Origin: Anaerolineae bacterium CG2_30_64_16
GTDB taxonomy: Bacteria; Chloroflexota; Anaerolineae; CG2-30-64-16
Reading direction: 5' to 3'
NCBI GenBank assembly: GCA_001871755.1
Contig: MNXL01000341.1
Coordinates: forward strand, 1-7,969
Length of the DNA: 7,969 bases
The notes under the pieces were generated by a model. The model saw nothing but the letters and a program-made list of their open reading frames with translations. It had not been told where the DNA came from and searched no databases. Made by a program: the position numbers and the translations under genes. How positions within the stretch are numbered: the stretch's first letter is position 1; each line of letters begins with the position of its first letter. Shown piece by piece: positions 1 to 6,490 of this stretch.

Positions 1-3
1 ACC

Positions 4-28
4 GTGGCTCGGTCAGGAGACCGGCCAC
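4..28. other. strong imperfect hairpin at left edge
   Basis: GTGGC at 4-8 pairs with GCCAC at 24-28, and CGGTC at 10-14 pairs with GACCG at 19-23 around an AGGA loop. The single unpaired T9 is the only interruption in a ten-base-pair stem. No T-run is visible on either side, so I do not call it a terminator. It lies downstream of the UbiB-like gene on the minus strand, or upstream of whatever lies to the left. Its role is unknown. Confidence 0.45.
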
Positions 29-60
29 AGCGAGCGATTCCCCGAAGAATTGAGAAGATA

Positions 61-102
61 CATCGAAACGATGCCCGCATCGGCGTCACCTTGTCAAGTA
101 TA
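61..102 (-). repeat. 3'-end palindromic element, copy A
   Basis: This copy matches 6533-6590 over two blocks: 61-84 with 23 of 24 bases identical, and 85-102 with 17 of 18 identical. The other copy has 16 extra bases between the blocks. Within it CGATG (69-73) can pair either with CATCG at 61-65 (AAA loop) or with CATCG at 78-82, so two exclusive hairpins are possible. Its TATACT end (minus strand) begins two bases after the stop codon of the UbiB-like gene, the same spacing seen for copy B after dtd. It may act as a transcript-end structure or be a small dispersed repeat. Which of these is right cannot be decided from the sequence. Confidence 0.6.
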
Positions 103-104
103 CC

Positions 105-1868
105 TCACCGCCTGGTCAATCCCCACGCCAGCGCGAGCGCAGCCCCGATGAGCAGGCCACTGCTCAGCCCGCCCGGCCCTTCGACCGCGCGCAGCGCAAC
201 CCCTGAGATCAACAGCCCGACCGCAATCACCGCCCACGTGAGCCGGTCGACCGCGCGTTCGACGCGGCGGACTGCTTTCGTGGCGTCGGGCGCGAGCGAA
301 GTCTGGACCGCCAGCTCGCCGCGTTCGGCCTGGGTCATCAGTCGGTCGACACGGGAGGGTAGACGAGCGACGATTCGGCCCAGCTCGCCCACCTCCTCCA
401 GCCAGGCGCGCCAGTTGCCGCCCAGCTCGTCCGCCGCCAACCGTTCGGCGAACGGGATGGTGGCCGACCACGGGTCGAACTCCGGGTCCAGCGTGGTCGC
501 CATCCCCGACAGGATCCCCACAGCCCGCGCGACGAACAGGATCTCGGTCGGAAACTGGAACGGCATCTCGAAGACGATGTCGCGGTACTCCCGCATGATG
601 ATCTCAGCCTGCGCCATCGCGACGTCACCGAGCTGGCCCATCGTCACCCCCTCCAGCCCGCGGAACAATACGTCGTGGATTTCCTCCAGCCGCTTGCGGT
701 CCGCGCCCGGCAGCAGGACACCCGAATCGCTGTAGGCCTGGACGATGCGATGCGAGTCGCGCGTGCCAAGGCCGATGACGTACTCGCGCAGGCTGGCGCG
801 CAACGGCTTGGGGATGGTGGCCACCATGCCGAAATCGACGAAGATCAGCTCGAACGGCCGCGGCGCGTTGGGGTCCGCGTCGGGGGACGGGGGTAACGGC
901 CGCACGAACAGGTTGCCCGGATGCGGGTCCGCATGTACGAAGTCGTTGACGAAGATCTGCTCCAGATAGGTGTCATAGAGCCGGCGGGCCACCTCGGCCC
1001 GGTCGATCCCCGCGGCTTCGATGCCGGCCAGGTCGGTGATCTTGATGCTGGCGACGTTCTCCAGGGTGATGACGCGGCGGGTGGTGTAGGGCCAATAGAC
1101 CCGCGCGATGTAGATGCCGGGGTCATCGGCGAAGTCGTCGGCGAAGTGCTCGGCGTTCTTCCCCTCGGCGATGAAGTCCAGCTCGGCGCGGGTGGTGGCT
1201 GCAAATTCGCCGACCAGCCGGTCCAGATCGACGCGGCGGGTGACGGGACGGTACAGCTTCAGCCAGTTGGCCGCGACCCGGATGGCGGCCAGGTCAGTCT
1301 CTACCCTGGCTTCGATCCCAGGCCGTTGCACCTTGACCACCATCTCTTGACCGCCGACCAGCCGGGCTTTGTGAACCTGGGCCAGCGAGGCTGCGGCTTC
1401 GGGCGCGGGCGCAAACCAGGCGAACACCTCGTCGGCCGGCCGGCCGAATTCGGCGGCGACCACGGCCTGCACATCGACCAGGCTCTCAGCCGGCACTTCG
1501 TCCTGCAACCCGGCCAGCTCAGCGGTGACCTCCGGCGGCAGCACGTCCACGCGGATGCTGAGGAACTGGCCGAGCTTGATCAGCACGCCGCCCAACTGGA
1601 TCGCCAGCCGGCGAAATCGCTGCGCGATCTGGCGCCAGCGCTCCCGCGATGTCCGCACGGCCAGGCCCCGGACGCCAGGCACATGGCGCAGGATCAGGTC
1701 CCACCAGATCACCGAGAGAAACACGCGGGCGAAGAAGCGCACCACGCGCAGATAGCGCCGCCAGTCGAAGCGTGGCGCGTGCGATGCGTCCGAGTCCTGG
1801 GGTCGCGTCTGCCGGGGCGCAGGGCCGTGATCGGGCGCGCCGCAGGGTGTTTGTTCAGCGTCATGCAT
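105..1868 (-). CDS. ABC1/UbiB (AarF) family atypical kinase-like membrane protein
   Basis: The 587-residue product belongs to the ABC1/UbiB family, which has a protein-kinase-like fold and is tied to quinone and lipid homeostasis. Visible hallmarks, in order: the KxGQ motif at 98-101 (KLGQ), followed by LQDEVP at 121-126; the alanine-rich nucleotide loop with SLAQVH at about 161-166; the lysine of VVKVQRPG (K179); an ExD-type helix around 229-242; the catalytic-loop motif HADPHPGN at 312-319; and the metal-binding DFG at 345-347. Two hydrophobic segments at about 545-560 and 565-585 form the usual C-terminal membrane anchor, so the kinase-like domain probably faces the cytoplasm. The ATG start has AAGG five bases upstream. 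All key residues are present, so the protein looks functional. I do not name it ubiB, because nothing here shows a ubiquinone pathway and the family occurs widely in bacteria that use menaquinone. It stands alone, 280 bases downstream of the ABC operon. Confidence 0.93.
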   Translation of the reverse strand: MHDAEQTPCGAPDHGPAPRQTRPQDSDASHAPRFDWRRYLRVVRFFARVFLSVIWWDLILRHVPGVRGLAVRTSRERWRQIAQRFRRLAIQLGGVLIKLGQFLSIRVDVLPPEVTAELAGLQDEVPAESLVDVQAVVAAEFGRPADEVFAWFAPAPEAAASLAQVHKARLVGGQEMVVKVQRPGIEARVETDLAAIRVAANWLKLYRPVTRRVDLDRLVGEFAATTRAELDFIAEGKNAEHFADDFADDPGIYIARVYWPYTTRRVITLENVASIKITDLAGIEAAGIDRAEVARRLYDTYLEQIFVNDFVHADPHPGNLFVRPLPPSPDADPNAPRPFELIFVDFGMVATIPKPLRASLREYVIGLGTRDSHRIVQAYSDSGVLLPGADRKRLEEIHDVLFRGLEGVTMGQLGDVAMAQAEIIMREYRDIVFEMPFQFPTEILFVARAVGILSGMATTLDPEFDPWSATIPFAERLAADELGGNWRAWLEEVGELGRIVARLPSRVDRLMTQAERGELAVQTSLAPDATKAVRRVERAVDRLTWAVIAVGLLISGVALRAVEGPGGLSSGLLIGAALALAWGLTRR

Positions 1869-1899
1869 AGTGGCCTTACCTCAGTCAGGAGGCGCGGTT

Positions 1900-2037
1900 A
1901 CGGGAATGACGTTCCACTCGTCACACCCGCGCAAGCGGGTGTCCAGTTTGCCATCATGTGGATTCCCGCTTGCGCGGGAATGACGGGCCTGGATTCCCGC
2001 GTGTGCGGGAATGACGGGCCGCGTGTGCGGGAATGAC
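1900..2037. repeat. cluster of REP-like palindromic modules
   Basis: Part of the 280-base gap between the UbiB-like gene and the ABC operon. Three full modules have an 8-bp stem and a 4-base loop: 1920-1946 (stem ACACCCGC/GCGGGTGT, ends GTCA and TCCAG), 1960-1984 and 1991-2015 (stem ATTCCCGC/GCGGGAAT, ends GGA and TGAC). The first is inverted relative to the next two. Half modules that end in GGGAATGAC lie at 1900-1910 and 2020-2037. The C-to-A and G-to-T differences in the first module fall on both sides of the stem, so pairing is kept. The cluster abuts the leader of the UbiB-like gene. Such palindromes can stabilise or end transcripts, but no T-runs follow. I see no confident promoter in this gap. 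Confidence 0.8.
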
Positions 2038-2041
2038 GGGC
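1998..2041. repeat. exact 22-base tandem duplication inside the palindrome cluster
   Basis: The 22 bases at 1998-2019 are repeated exactly at 2020-2041. Each copy runs from CGCGTGTGCGGG to GACGGGC, that is, the right half of a REP-like module plus its spacer. The second copy lacks the left stem arm, so it cannot fold like its neighbours. It looks like a slippage or unequal-exchange product. Confidence 0.8.
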
Positions 2042-2107
2042 GCCACTGGCAGGGGTCGCAGCCCGGCTCCAGCAGACATTCGACCATTTCTCCCCTCCTC
2101 CCCATCT

Positions 2108-2139
2108 CACCGTGTCACCGTGTCACCGTGTCACCGTGT
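2108..2139. repeat. 8-base tandem repeat, four perfect copies
   Basis: The octamer CACCGTGT is repeated four times without change, starting nine bases past the stop codon of the last permease gene (minus-strand downstream side). Its GTCACC core also appears in the elements at 85-102 and 6563-6582. It is a short tandem repeat of the kind known from cyanobacterial and other intergenic regions. Copy number may vary between strains. Confidence 0.85.
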
Positions 2140-2148
2140 CAGGCATTC

Positions 2149-3285
2149 CTACCCACACCGCCGCAACCCCCGCGCCGCCAGCCCCATCCCGACGGCCAGG
2201 CTCAGCCCGGCGAACGCGATCAGCCTGAGCAGCGTGATCGTCCAGTCGGCCGGCCAGGCGTGGAACAGGACCAGATCGCGGATCGGGTCCACCGCGTAGG
2301 TGTTCGGGAAGAGCCAGGCCAGCCAGATCACACGATCCACGTTGGCGCGCACCAGGCTGAGCCCGCCGGAGATGAAGAAGACGAGGACGCCGGTCAAGAT
2401 CGTGGCGATGGCGCCGGGCATATAGTTCCGCGTCCGTAGCCCCAGCAGCAATGCCAGCGCGATCCAAAAGAGCGCCACGAGCCCCGCCAGCAGCCACGCA
2501 GCCCAGAGATAGCGGCCCGGCCAGATCCCGATCCAGAGATAGACCAACCCCATCACGACAATCCCGGTCAGCCAGCCCATGATCAGCGCCAACAGCGCCT
2601 TGGGCGCCAGCGCCCAGGCCAGCAAGCGAGGCGCCAGCCCGAATTCCAGCGTGATCCTGGCGACCTGCTCTTTGTAGGTCAACATAAAGATGTTCATCAT
2701 CCCGCCGAGTGTGATGCTCAGCAGCACGATTCCTACCGCGATGATCGGGAACCAGTCGATCATCACGGGGAGGGGATAGACTTCGGCCAAGGCCAGGGGC
2801 GGCTCAGGCAATTCGGCAGGTGGACGGAGTTCAGTTCGCGCCTTTTCGTAGAAACGCCACAAGATCTCGGCGGCGTAGATGCGGTGGTTTTTCGCCCGGT
2901 CGTCGTTGTAGTTCATGAAATGCATCGCGACCGTCGGCCCCTCCCCCGCGGCAAGCCGCGCCGAGAAATCGGCCGGGATCACCCAGACGCCGTCGATGCG
3001 GAAGGTCTGATACGCGCGCCAGGCTGCGTCCTCCGGCAGATCGGCGACATCGTAGTAGGATGTGCCGAAGGGCGAGAGCACCTCGTCGAAGGTCTGGCGT
3101 AGGAGCGCGCCGTAGGGGCCGGCATCCTGGTTCACCAGCGCGATCTTGAAGGTCAGCCGGCCGCCGAACAGCAGACCGAACGCGACCAGCATGACAGCCG
3201 GCGCGATGAACCCGCCCAGCGCGGTGATCGGGTCGTGCCGCCAGGCCTTCAGCTCGGTGGAGAGCAGGATCCAGAAACGCCTCAT
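2149..3285 (-). CDS. ABC-2 type transporter permease, second subunit
   Basis: This 378-residue membrane protein has the layout of the ABC-2 exporter permease with a large outer domain: a first membrane helix at about 22-42, a long hydrophilic loop at about 43-175, then helices at about 178-203, 226-254, 257-283, 289-310 and 348-371. The segment LFPNTYAVDPIRD at 325-337 resembles the conserved proline/tyrosine motif seen before the last helix in this family. The open frame continues far upstream, but I choose the ATG at 3285: it overlaps the stop of the previous permease by four bases (ATGA) and has GGAGGT seven bases before it. It should pair with the other permease as a heterodimer powered by the ATPase encoded two genes upstream. 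The substrate cannot be read from the sequence. It is the last gene of the operon. Confidence 0.9.
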   Translation of the reverse strand: MRRFWILLSTELKAWRHDPITALGGFIAPAVMLVAFGLLFGGRLTFKIALVNQDAGPYGALLRQTFDEVLSPFGTSYYDVADLPEDAAWRAYQTFRIDGVWVIPADFSARLAAGEGPTVAMHFMNYNDDRAKNHRIYAAEILWRFYEKARTELRPPAELPEPPLALAEVYPLPVMIDWFPIIAVGIVLLSITLGGMMNIFMLTYKEQVARITLEFGLAPRLLAWALAPKALLALIMGWLTGIVVMGLVYLWIGIWPGRYLWAAWLLAGLVALFWIALALLLGLRTRNYMPGAIATILTGVLVFFISGGLSLVRANVDRVIWLAWLFPNTYAVDPIRDLVLFHAWPADWTITLLRLIAFAGLSLAVGMGLAARGLRRCG

Positions 3286-4403
3286 CGCCGCGACCTCCGT
3301 TGCCGGGGATGATCCCCCATTGGCCGGATCACCGCTCGACGATAAGCCAGGGCCGTCAGCAGCACCATTCCCCCGCTGAAGAGCGTGAGCGCCAGCGCGG
3401 AGCTGGCCGGCGCGGCGACAGTCACGCCGTAGTAGGGCCGGAAGAGCAGCTCGACCGCGTGGGCGTTCGGCGTCAGGCGGCTGACGGCCTGATATCCGCC
3501 CCCGAAACCGGCGGCCAGCCCGAACGCGTCCCCCAGCAGCCAGCCCCCCAGGGACGCAGTCAGACCGACCACGAAGGTGGGGATCGTCCGGCGCAGGATC
3601 AGCCCGGCGATGATGCCCAGGCAGCCTGCGGTCACTGCGACGGGGAGCAAGATCGCGGCAACCAGCGGGAGCGCGGCGAGCTGCGGGGAAGCCTGCGGCC
3701 AGGCGCCGGTGCTCAGGCCGATCGCCGCCAGCAGGATGCCGGCCGACACCAGCGCGGTCAGCACCAGCCGGACCAGCCGCGCGGCCAGGATCAGCGCCGG
3801 GGATAGCGGGGCCAGACGATACTCCGTGATGGCGCCGAACTCGAAGTCCATGGCCGTTCCGACACCGCCGAGCAGCGACGCCGCGAGGCAGACCGTCATC
3901 GGGAGCAGCGCCACACCGAAATAGAGTGTGTAGGGCAGGTCGCGCGGCAGCCAGGGATGTTCCTCCACCAGCACGCCGCGGCGGCCCAGGCTGCCGTTCC
4001 ACAGCCGCAGCCCGGCCGCGGTCAACCGGTTGCGGAAGTTCTTCACCAGGTTGCTGTCGATCAGGCCGTAGCGTTGCACTGCGGTCGGCGCCCCATCCCG
4101 ATCTTCCACCGTGATGATCTGGCGCGTGGCGCCCTGCACGGGCGCCTCGACCAGGATCGGGTTGATATAGGGCAACCCGATGGGCGACCCGACCTGGCGC
4201 ATGGCGCTCACCAACGCCTCCACATGGGCCGCGGCCTCGGGGGTGGTCGGTCGAGCCACGGCCATATCGAAGGTGGGGTACACCAGCACCAGCCCCATCA
4301 GCAGGAAGAGCAAGGTCGGCTGGAGGATGGCGATCAGGTGGACCGGCACGGTAGCTCGGAACAGCTTGAACTCGGTCAGCAGGAGCAGTCGGAAGCGGGC
4401 CAT
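3282..4403 (-). CDS. ABC-2 type transporter permease, first subunit
   Basis: The 373-residue product has the six-helix ABC-2 architecture: helix 1 at about 22-42, an outer domain at about 43-158, and helices at about 160-183, 203-229, 243-269, 274-299 and 334-354. The stretch GAITEYRLAPLSP at 190-202, just after the second helix, matches the coupling region typical of these permeases. The C-terminus is strongly basic (RQRRSRR), consistent with a cytoplasmic tail. The ATG start has GAGGGAG six bases upstream, overlapping the end of the ATPase gene, and only three bases separate the two genes, so translation is probably coupled. It is clearly different in sequence from the downstream permease, so the exporter is likely a heterodimer. 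Substrate unknown. Confidence 0.9.
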   Translation of the reverse strand: MARFRLLLLTEFKLFRATVPVHLIAILQPTLLFLLMGLVLVYPTFDMAVARPTTPEAAAHVEALVSAMRQVGSPIGLPYINPILVEAPVQGATRQIITVEDRDGAPTAVQRYGLIDSNLVKNFRNRLTAAGLRLWNGSLGRRGVLVEEHPWLPRDLPYTLYFGVALLPMTVCLAASLLGGVGTAMDFEFGAITEYRLAPLSPALILAARLVRLVLTALVSAGILLAAIGLSTGAWPQASPQLAALPLVAAILLPVAVTAGCLGIIAGLILRRTIPTFVVGLTASLGGWLLGDAFGLAAGFGGGYQAVSRLTPNAHAVELLFRPYYGVTVAAPASSALALTLFSGGMVLLTALAYRRAVIRPMGDHPRQRRSRR

Positions 4404-4406
4404 GCG

Positions 4407-5357
4407 CTACTCCCTCAGACCGCGGCCGGTGTGGTGCAGGAAGACGTCGTCCAACGAAGGCCGGGCGATGCGCACCGACTCCAGGCGATGCTGCGGCCGA
4501 TGGCCGATAGCCGTCACCCGGCTGATGAACTCGCCGACGATGGCCTCGGCGTCCTGCACCTCGATCCGCAATTGGTCGGCCGTGGTGCGCGTGATCGCGC
4601 CGATCCCCAGCCCGGCAAACAGCGCGGCCGGGTCCTCTACCGCGGGCGTGGTGCGCAGCTCTATGATGTCGCGGCCCAGCGCGGTCTTGAGCTGTTCGGG
4701 CGCGTCCAGCGCGATGGCGCGGCCGTGGTCGATGATCACCAGCCGCTCGCAGAGCGCGTCCGCTTCGGCCATGTCGTTGGTGGAGACGATGAAGGTCTTG
4801 CCCTGTGCCTGTTGCGCCTTGATGTGCTCCCACAGCATGTGCCGGCCCTGCACATCCACACCCAGGGTCGGCTCATCGAAGAAGATGACCTGCGGCTCGT
4901 GCAGCAGCGCCCGCGCCAGGGCCAGCCGGCGCTTCATGCCGCCGGAATAGGTCCTGACCGGGTCGCTGCGCCGCTCCCCCAGCGACATCATCCGCAACAG
5001 TGCCTCGATCCGCCCGGGCGCGGCCTTCAGGTCGGCGCAGTAGAGCGCGGCGTGGTGGAGCAGGTTGTCCACCGCGTTCAGGTCCGCGTAGAGGTTGGTC
5101 TCTTGGGGCACGTACCCGATCAGTTGCCGGACTTGGCGGGGTTCGGTCAGGGGGTCGAACCCCATGACCTTGATCGCGCCGTGCTGGCGGCGCAGCAGAC
5201 CGGTGATCAGGTTGATGGCCGTGGTCTTCCCCGCGCCGTTGGGACCGAGCAGGCCGAAGATCTCGCCCTGGTCTACACCGAACGAAAGGTTGTCCACCGC
5301 AACGAGCTTTCCGAAACGGTGGGTCACAGACTCGACGATGATTGCGGATGTGTCCAT
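4407..5357 (-). CDS. ABC-2 exporter ATP-binding protein with Asn in the H-loop
   Basis: This 316-residue ATPase resembles the DrrA/CcmA-like group that drives ABC-2 exporters. It shows Walker A GPNGAGKT at 38-45, the Q-loop glutamine in YVPQE (Q85), the signature YSGGM at 137-141, and Walker B VIFFDEP at 157-163 with the catalytic glutamate E162. After these comes the usual C-terminal accessory domain, which ends in the family motif PSLDDVF at 300-306. The odd point is the H-loop. The family normally has a Thr-His pair there, but this protein reads STNDMAEAD at 192-200, so N194 (codon AAC, 4776-4778) replaces the switch histidine. The ATG start has GGGGGA four bases upstream. The gene follows the exported-protein gene after 12 bases and precedes the first permease gene by three, so all four form one transcription unit. 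Candidate substrates include lipids, drugs or peptides. Confidence 0.94.
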   Translation of the reverse strand: MDTSAIIVESVTHRFGKLVAVDNLSFGVDQGEIFGLLGPNGAGKTTAINLITGLLRRQHGAIKVMGFDPLTEPRQVRQLIGYVPQETNLYADLNAVDNLLHHAALYCADLKAAPGRIEALLRMMSLGERRSDPVRTYSGGMKRRLALARALLHEPQVIFFDEPTLGVDVQGRHMLWEHIKAQQAQGKTFIVSTNDMAEADALCERLVIIDHGRAIALDAPEQLKTALGRDIIELRTTPAVEDPAALFAGLGIGAITRTTADQLRIEVQDAEAIVGEFISRVTAIGHRPQHRLESVRIARPSLDDVFLHHTGRGLRE

Positions 5358-5369
5358 GTGATCCCCCGA

Positions 5370-6320
5370 TCAATCTGGCGCCGGACCGACGACCTCCAGC
5401 CGGGTCACCTGGATTTGAGCGCCGTTCCAATCCGGTACGCCGGCGTTGAGCTGGCCCCAGATCCGAACGACGGTATCGGCATTACGCAGGCTCGCTAACT
5501 GCTCGGCAATCTGTGGGCGGTTCCCGGCGTCGATGCCGTATTGAACGGCGAAGTCGCCGCGGAGCACGAAGCGGTCATCACGGCCGGATCGCGGCCCGGT
5601 CGCCGCGCTGAGGATCAGCCCCTCCCACCCTTCGACCGGGTCAGGCTGGAAAAAGGGACCGGGGCCGTCGACGCGCAGCCGCGTGACCAGGAGCTGACAG
5701 CCGCCCAAATCAGGCGCGTCGCAACTCAAGGTACCCCAGAAGTGGGCGTATTTATCGGGCGCTGGTTGGTCACGCAGCGCCTGGATGCCGGCTGTGGCTT
5801 CGGCATTGCCGCCGACCAGGCCTACTTCACCCGTGCCTTCCGGCATCAACACCAGCACGCCGTCGAACGCCGCGGCCGCCGGCGCGCGCCGCGGCGGCAG
5901 CCGCGCTGCCACGTAGCCATACCAGGCATAGGCCTGCTGTTCGCCGGGGACCGGGGCAAGCTCTTCGATCGACTCCGGGCTACTCTGGGGCATTGGGGTC
6001 GCTCCTTGCGCGCCAGGGCCGCATTCCCCTCGGAAGTAGGCCCAGCCGTCGCATTCAGTGCCGTCGGGGAAGATGCAGGCGCCGAACTCCTGGCCGTCGG
6101 TGCCGCGGCGCGTCTCGTAGACGTAGCCGCGCTTGGCGCAGTGAATGGCCGCGGGGTTGGCCATGTTGAGCGTGACGCGGGTCGGCGTTTCCGGGAGTGG
6201 CGTCGGCACGAACGTGCACTCGCTCGTGATGACGACGATCATGATGAGGACACCGATGACGCTGGGCGCACCGTGGGCGCTCGCGGTGCGCCTACCCAAG
6301 GCCAGGGGACTGCTTCTCAC
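5370..6320 (-). CDS. exported protein with DUF333-like domain and duplicated C-terminal module
   Basis: The function of this 316-residue protein is not recognised. A basic start (R2, R10, R11) leads into a hydrophobic segment at about 20-33, a signal peptide or single anchor. C35 follows, but SEC is a poor lipobox, so lipidation is doubtful. Residues 55-100 match the DUF333 pattern: NPAAIHCAKRG, then FGACIFPDGTEC and WAYFRGEC, with cysteines at 61, 82, 90 and 100 that could form two disulfides. After a proline-rich linker, two modules of about 85 residues (133-219 and 232-313) align. Each opens with a Trp and ends with WGxL, a short loop and QxxVTRLxVxGP (210-220 and 302-313 approximately). 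The first has an extra cysteine pair (C200, C208). An OB-like fold is possible. I chose GTG at 6320 because GAGGAGG lies seven bases upstream. An ATG at 6353 would add 11 residues but has a poor ribosome site. The gene heads the ABC exporter operon. Confidence 0.75.
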   Translation of the reverse strand: MRSSPLALGRRTASAHGAPSVIGVLIMIVVITSECTFVPTPLPETPTRVTLNMANPAAIHCAKRGYVYETRRGTDGQEFGACIFPDGTECDGWAYFRGECGPGAQGATPMPQSSPESIEELAPVPGEQQAYAWYGYVAARLPPRRAPAAAAFDGVLVLMPEGTGEVGLVGGNAEATAGIQALRDQPAPDKYAHFWGTLSCDAPDLGGCQLLVTRLRVDGPGPFFQPDPVEGWEGLILSAATGPRSGRDDRFVLRGDFAVQYGIDAGNRPQIAEQLASLRNADTVVRIWGQLNAGVPDWNGAQIQVTRLEVVGPAPD

Positions 6321-6327
6321 CTGGGAG

Positions 6328-6334
6328 CCTCCTC
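6328..6334 (-). promoter_or_regulatory. ribosome binding site that fixes the GTG start of the exported protein
   Basis: GAGGAGG on the minus strand, with a seven-base gap to GTG at 6320. It is the best ribosome site near this gene. The longer ATG start at 6353 has only an AGG two bases before it. A TATGAT sequence at 6349-6354 overlaps that ATG and could be a -10 box, with a weak TGGACG 19 bases before it. If so, the transcript would begin after the ATG, which again favours GTG. Confidence 0.7.
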
Positions 6335-6391
6335 GTTCTGTCTGCGTGATCATACCTGTTCAGCCCGGCGCGCCGTCCATCATGCCAGCCC

Positions 6392-6414
6392 GCCCGGCGA
6401 TAAATCGACCGGGC
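6392..6414. other. intergenic hairpin upstream of the ABC operon
   Basis: GCCCGG (6392-6397) pairs with CCGGGC (6409-6414), and CGA (6398-6400) pairs with TCG (6405-6407) around a TAAA loop, with A6408 bulged. The stem has nine base pairs. No T-run follows on the minus strand. It lies between dtd and the exported-protein gene and could be an operator, an attenuator or the far end of the dtd transcript. Confidence 0.4.
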
Positions 6415-6426
6415 TACCTGAGCGGC

Positions 6427-6442
6427 GCCCCATGAATGGGGC
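6427..6442. other. small perfect hairpin
   Basis: GCCCCA and TGGGGC form a perfect six-base-pair stem around a TGAA loop. It sits 13 bases beyond the hairpin at 6392-6414, in the same gap between dtd and the ABC operon. No T-run follows. Role unknown. Confidence 0.35.
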
Positions 6443-6490
6443 TGAACGGCCCGTCAACCGACCTGGCCTGGTTTACCGGTCGCTGCATTG

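Noticed and set aside
105..1868. Naming the ABC1 family gene ubiB with a role in ubiquinone synthesis
   Set aside because: Family membership is clear, but no ubiquinone gene is nearby and the family is spread through bacteria without ubiquinone.
921..2036. Plus-strand open frame of 371 codons
   Set aside because: Antisense to the intact UbiB-like gene, and its end runs through the palindromic repeat cluster.
1900..2041. CRISPR array
   Set aside because: The units are self-complementary modules in both orientations with short irregular spacing. There are no unique spacers of even length and no cas genes.
2042..2107. Intrinsic terminator after the ABC operon
   Set aside because: On the minus strand no stem followed by a T-run is present before the palindromes, and the palindromes themselves lack T-runs.
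2149..4833. Extended version of the second permease (894 codons)
   Set aside because: The upstream 516 codons overlap the first permease and the ATPase in another frame and read as low-complexity Arg/Pro/Ala. The ATG at 3285 has a ribosome site and an ATGA overlap.
3957..5498. Long plus-strand open frame of 513 codons
   Set aside because: It lies antisense to the ABC ATPase and permease genes, is rich in His, Gln, Arg and Gly with no domain, and is a typical shadow in GC-rich DNA.
6207..6230. Lipoprotein signal with C35 as the lipidated residue
   Set aside because: The residues before the cysteine are T-S-E. Glu at -1 and Thr at -3 do not fit a lipobox, so I call only a signal or anchor segment.
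6321..6353. ATG start at 6353 for the exported protein
   Set aside because: It has a poor ribosome site and may lie in a -10 box. GTG at 6320 has GAGGAGG at ideal spacing.
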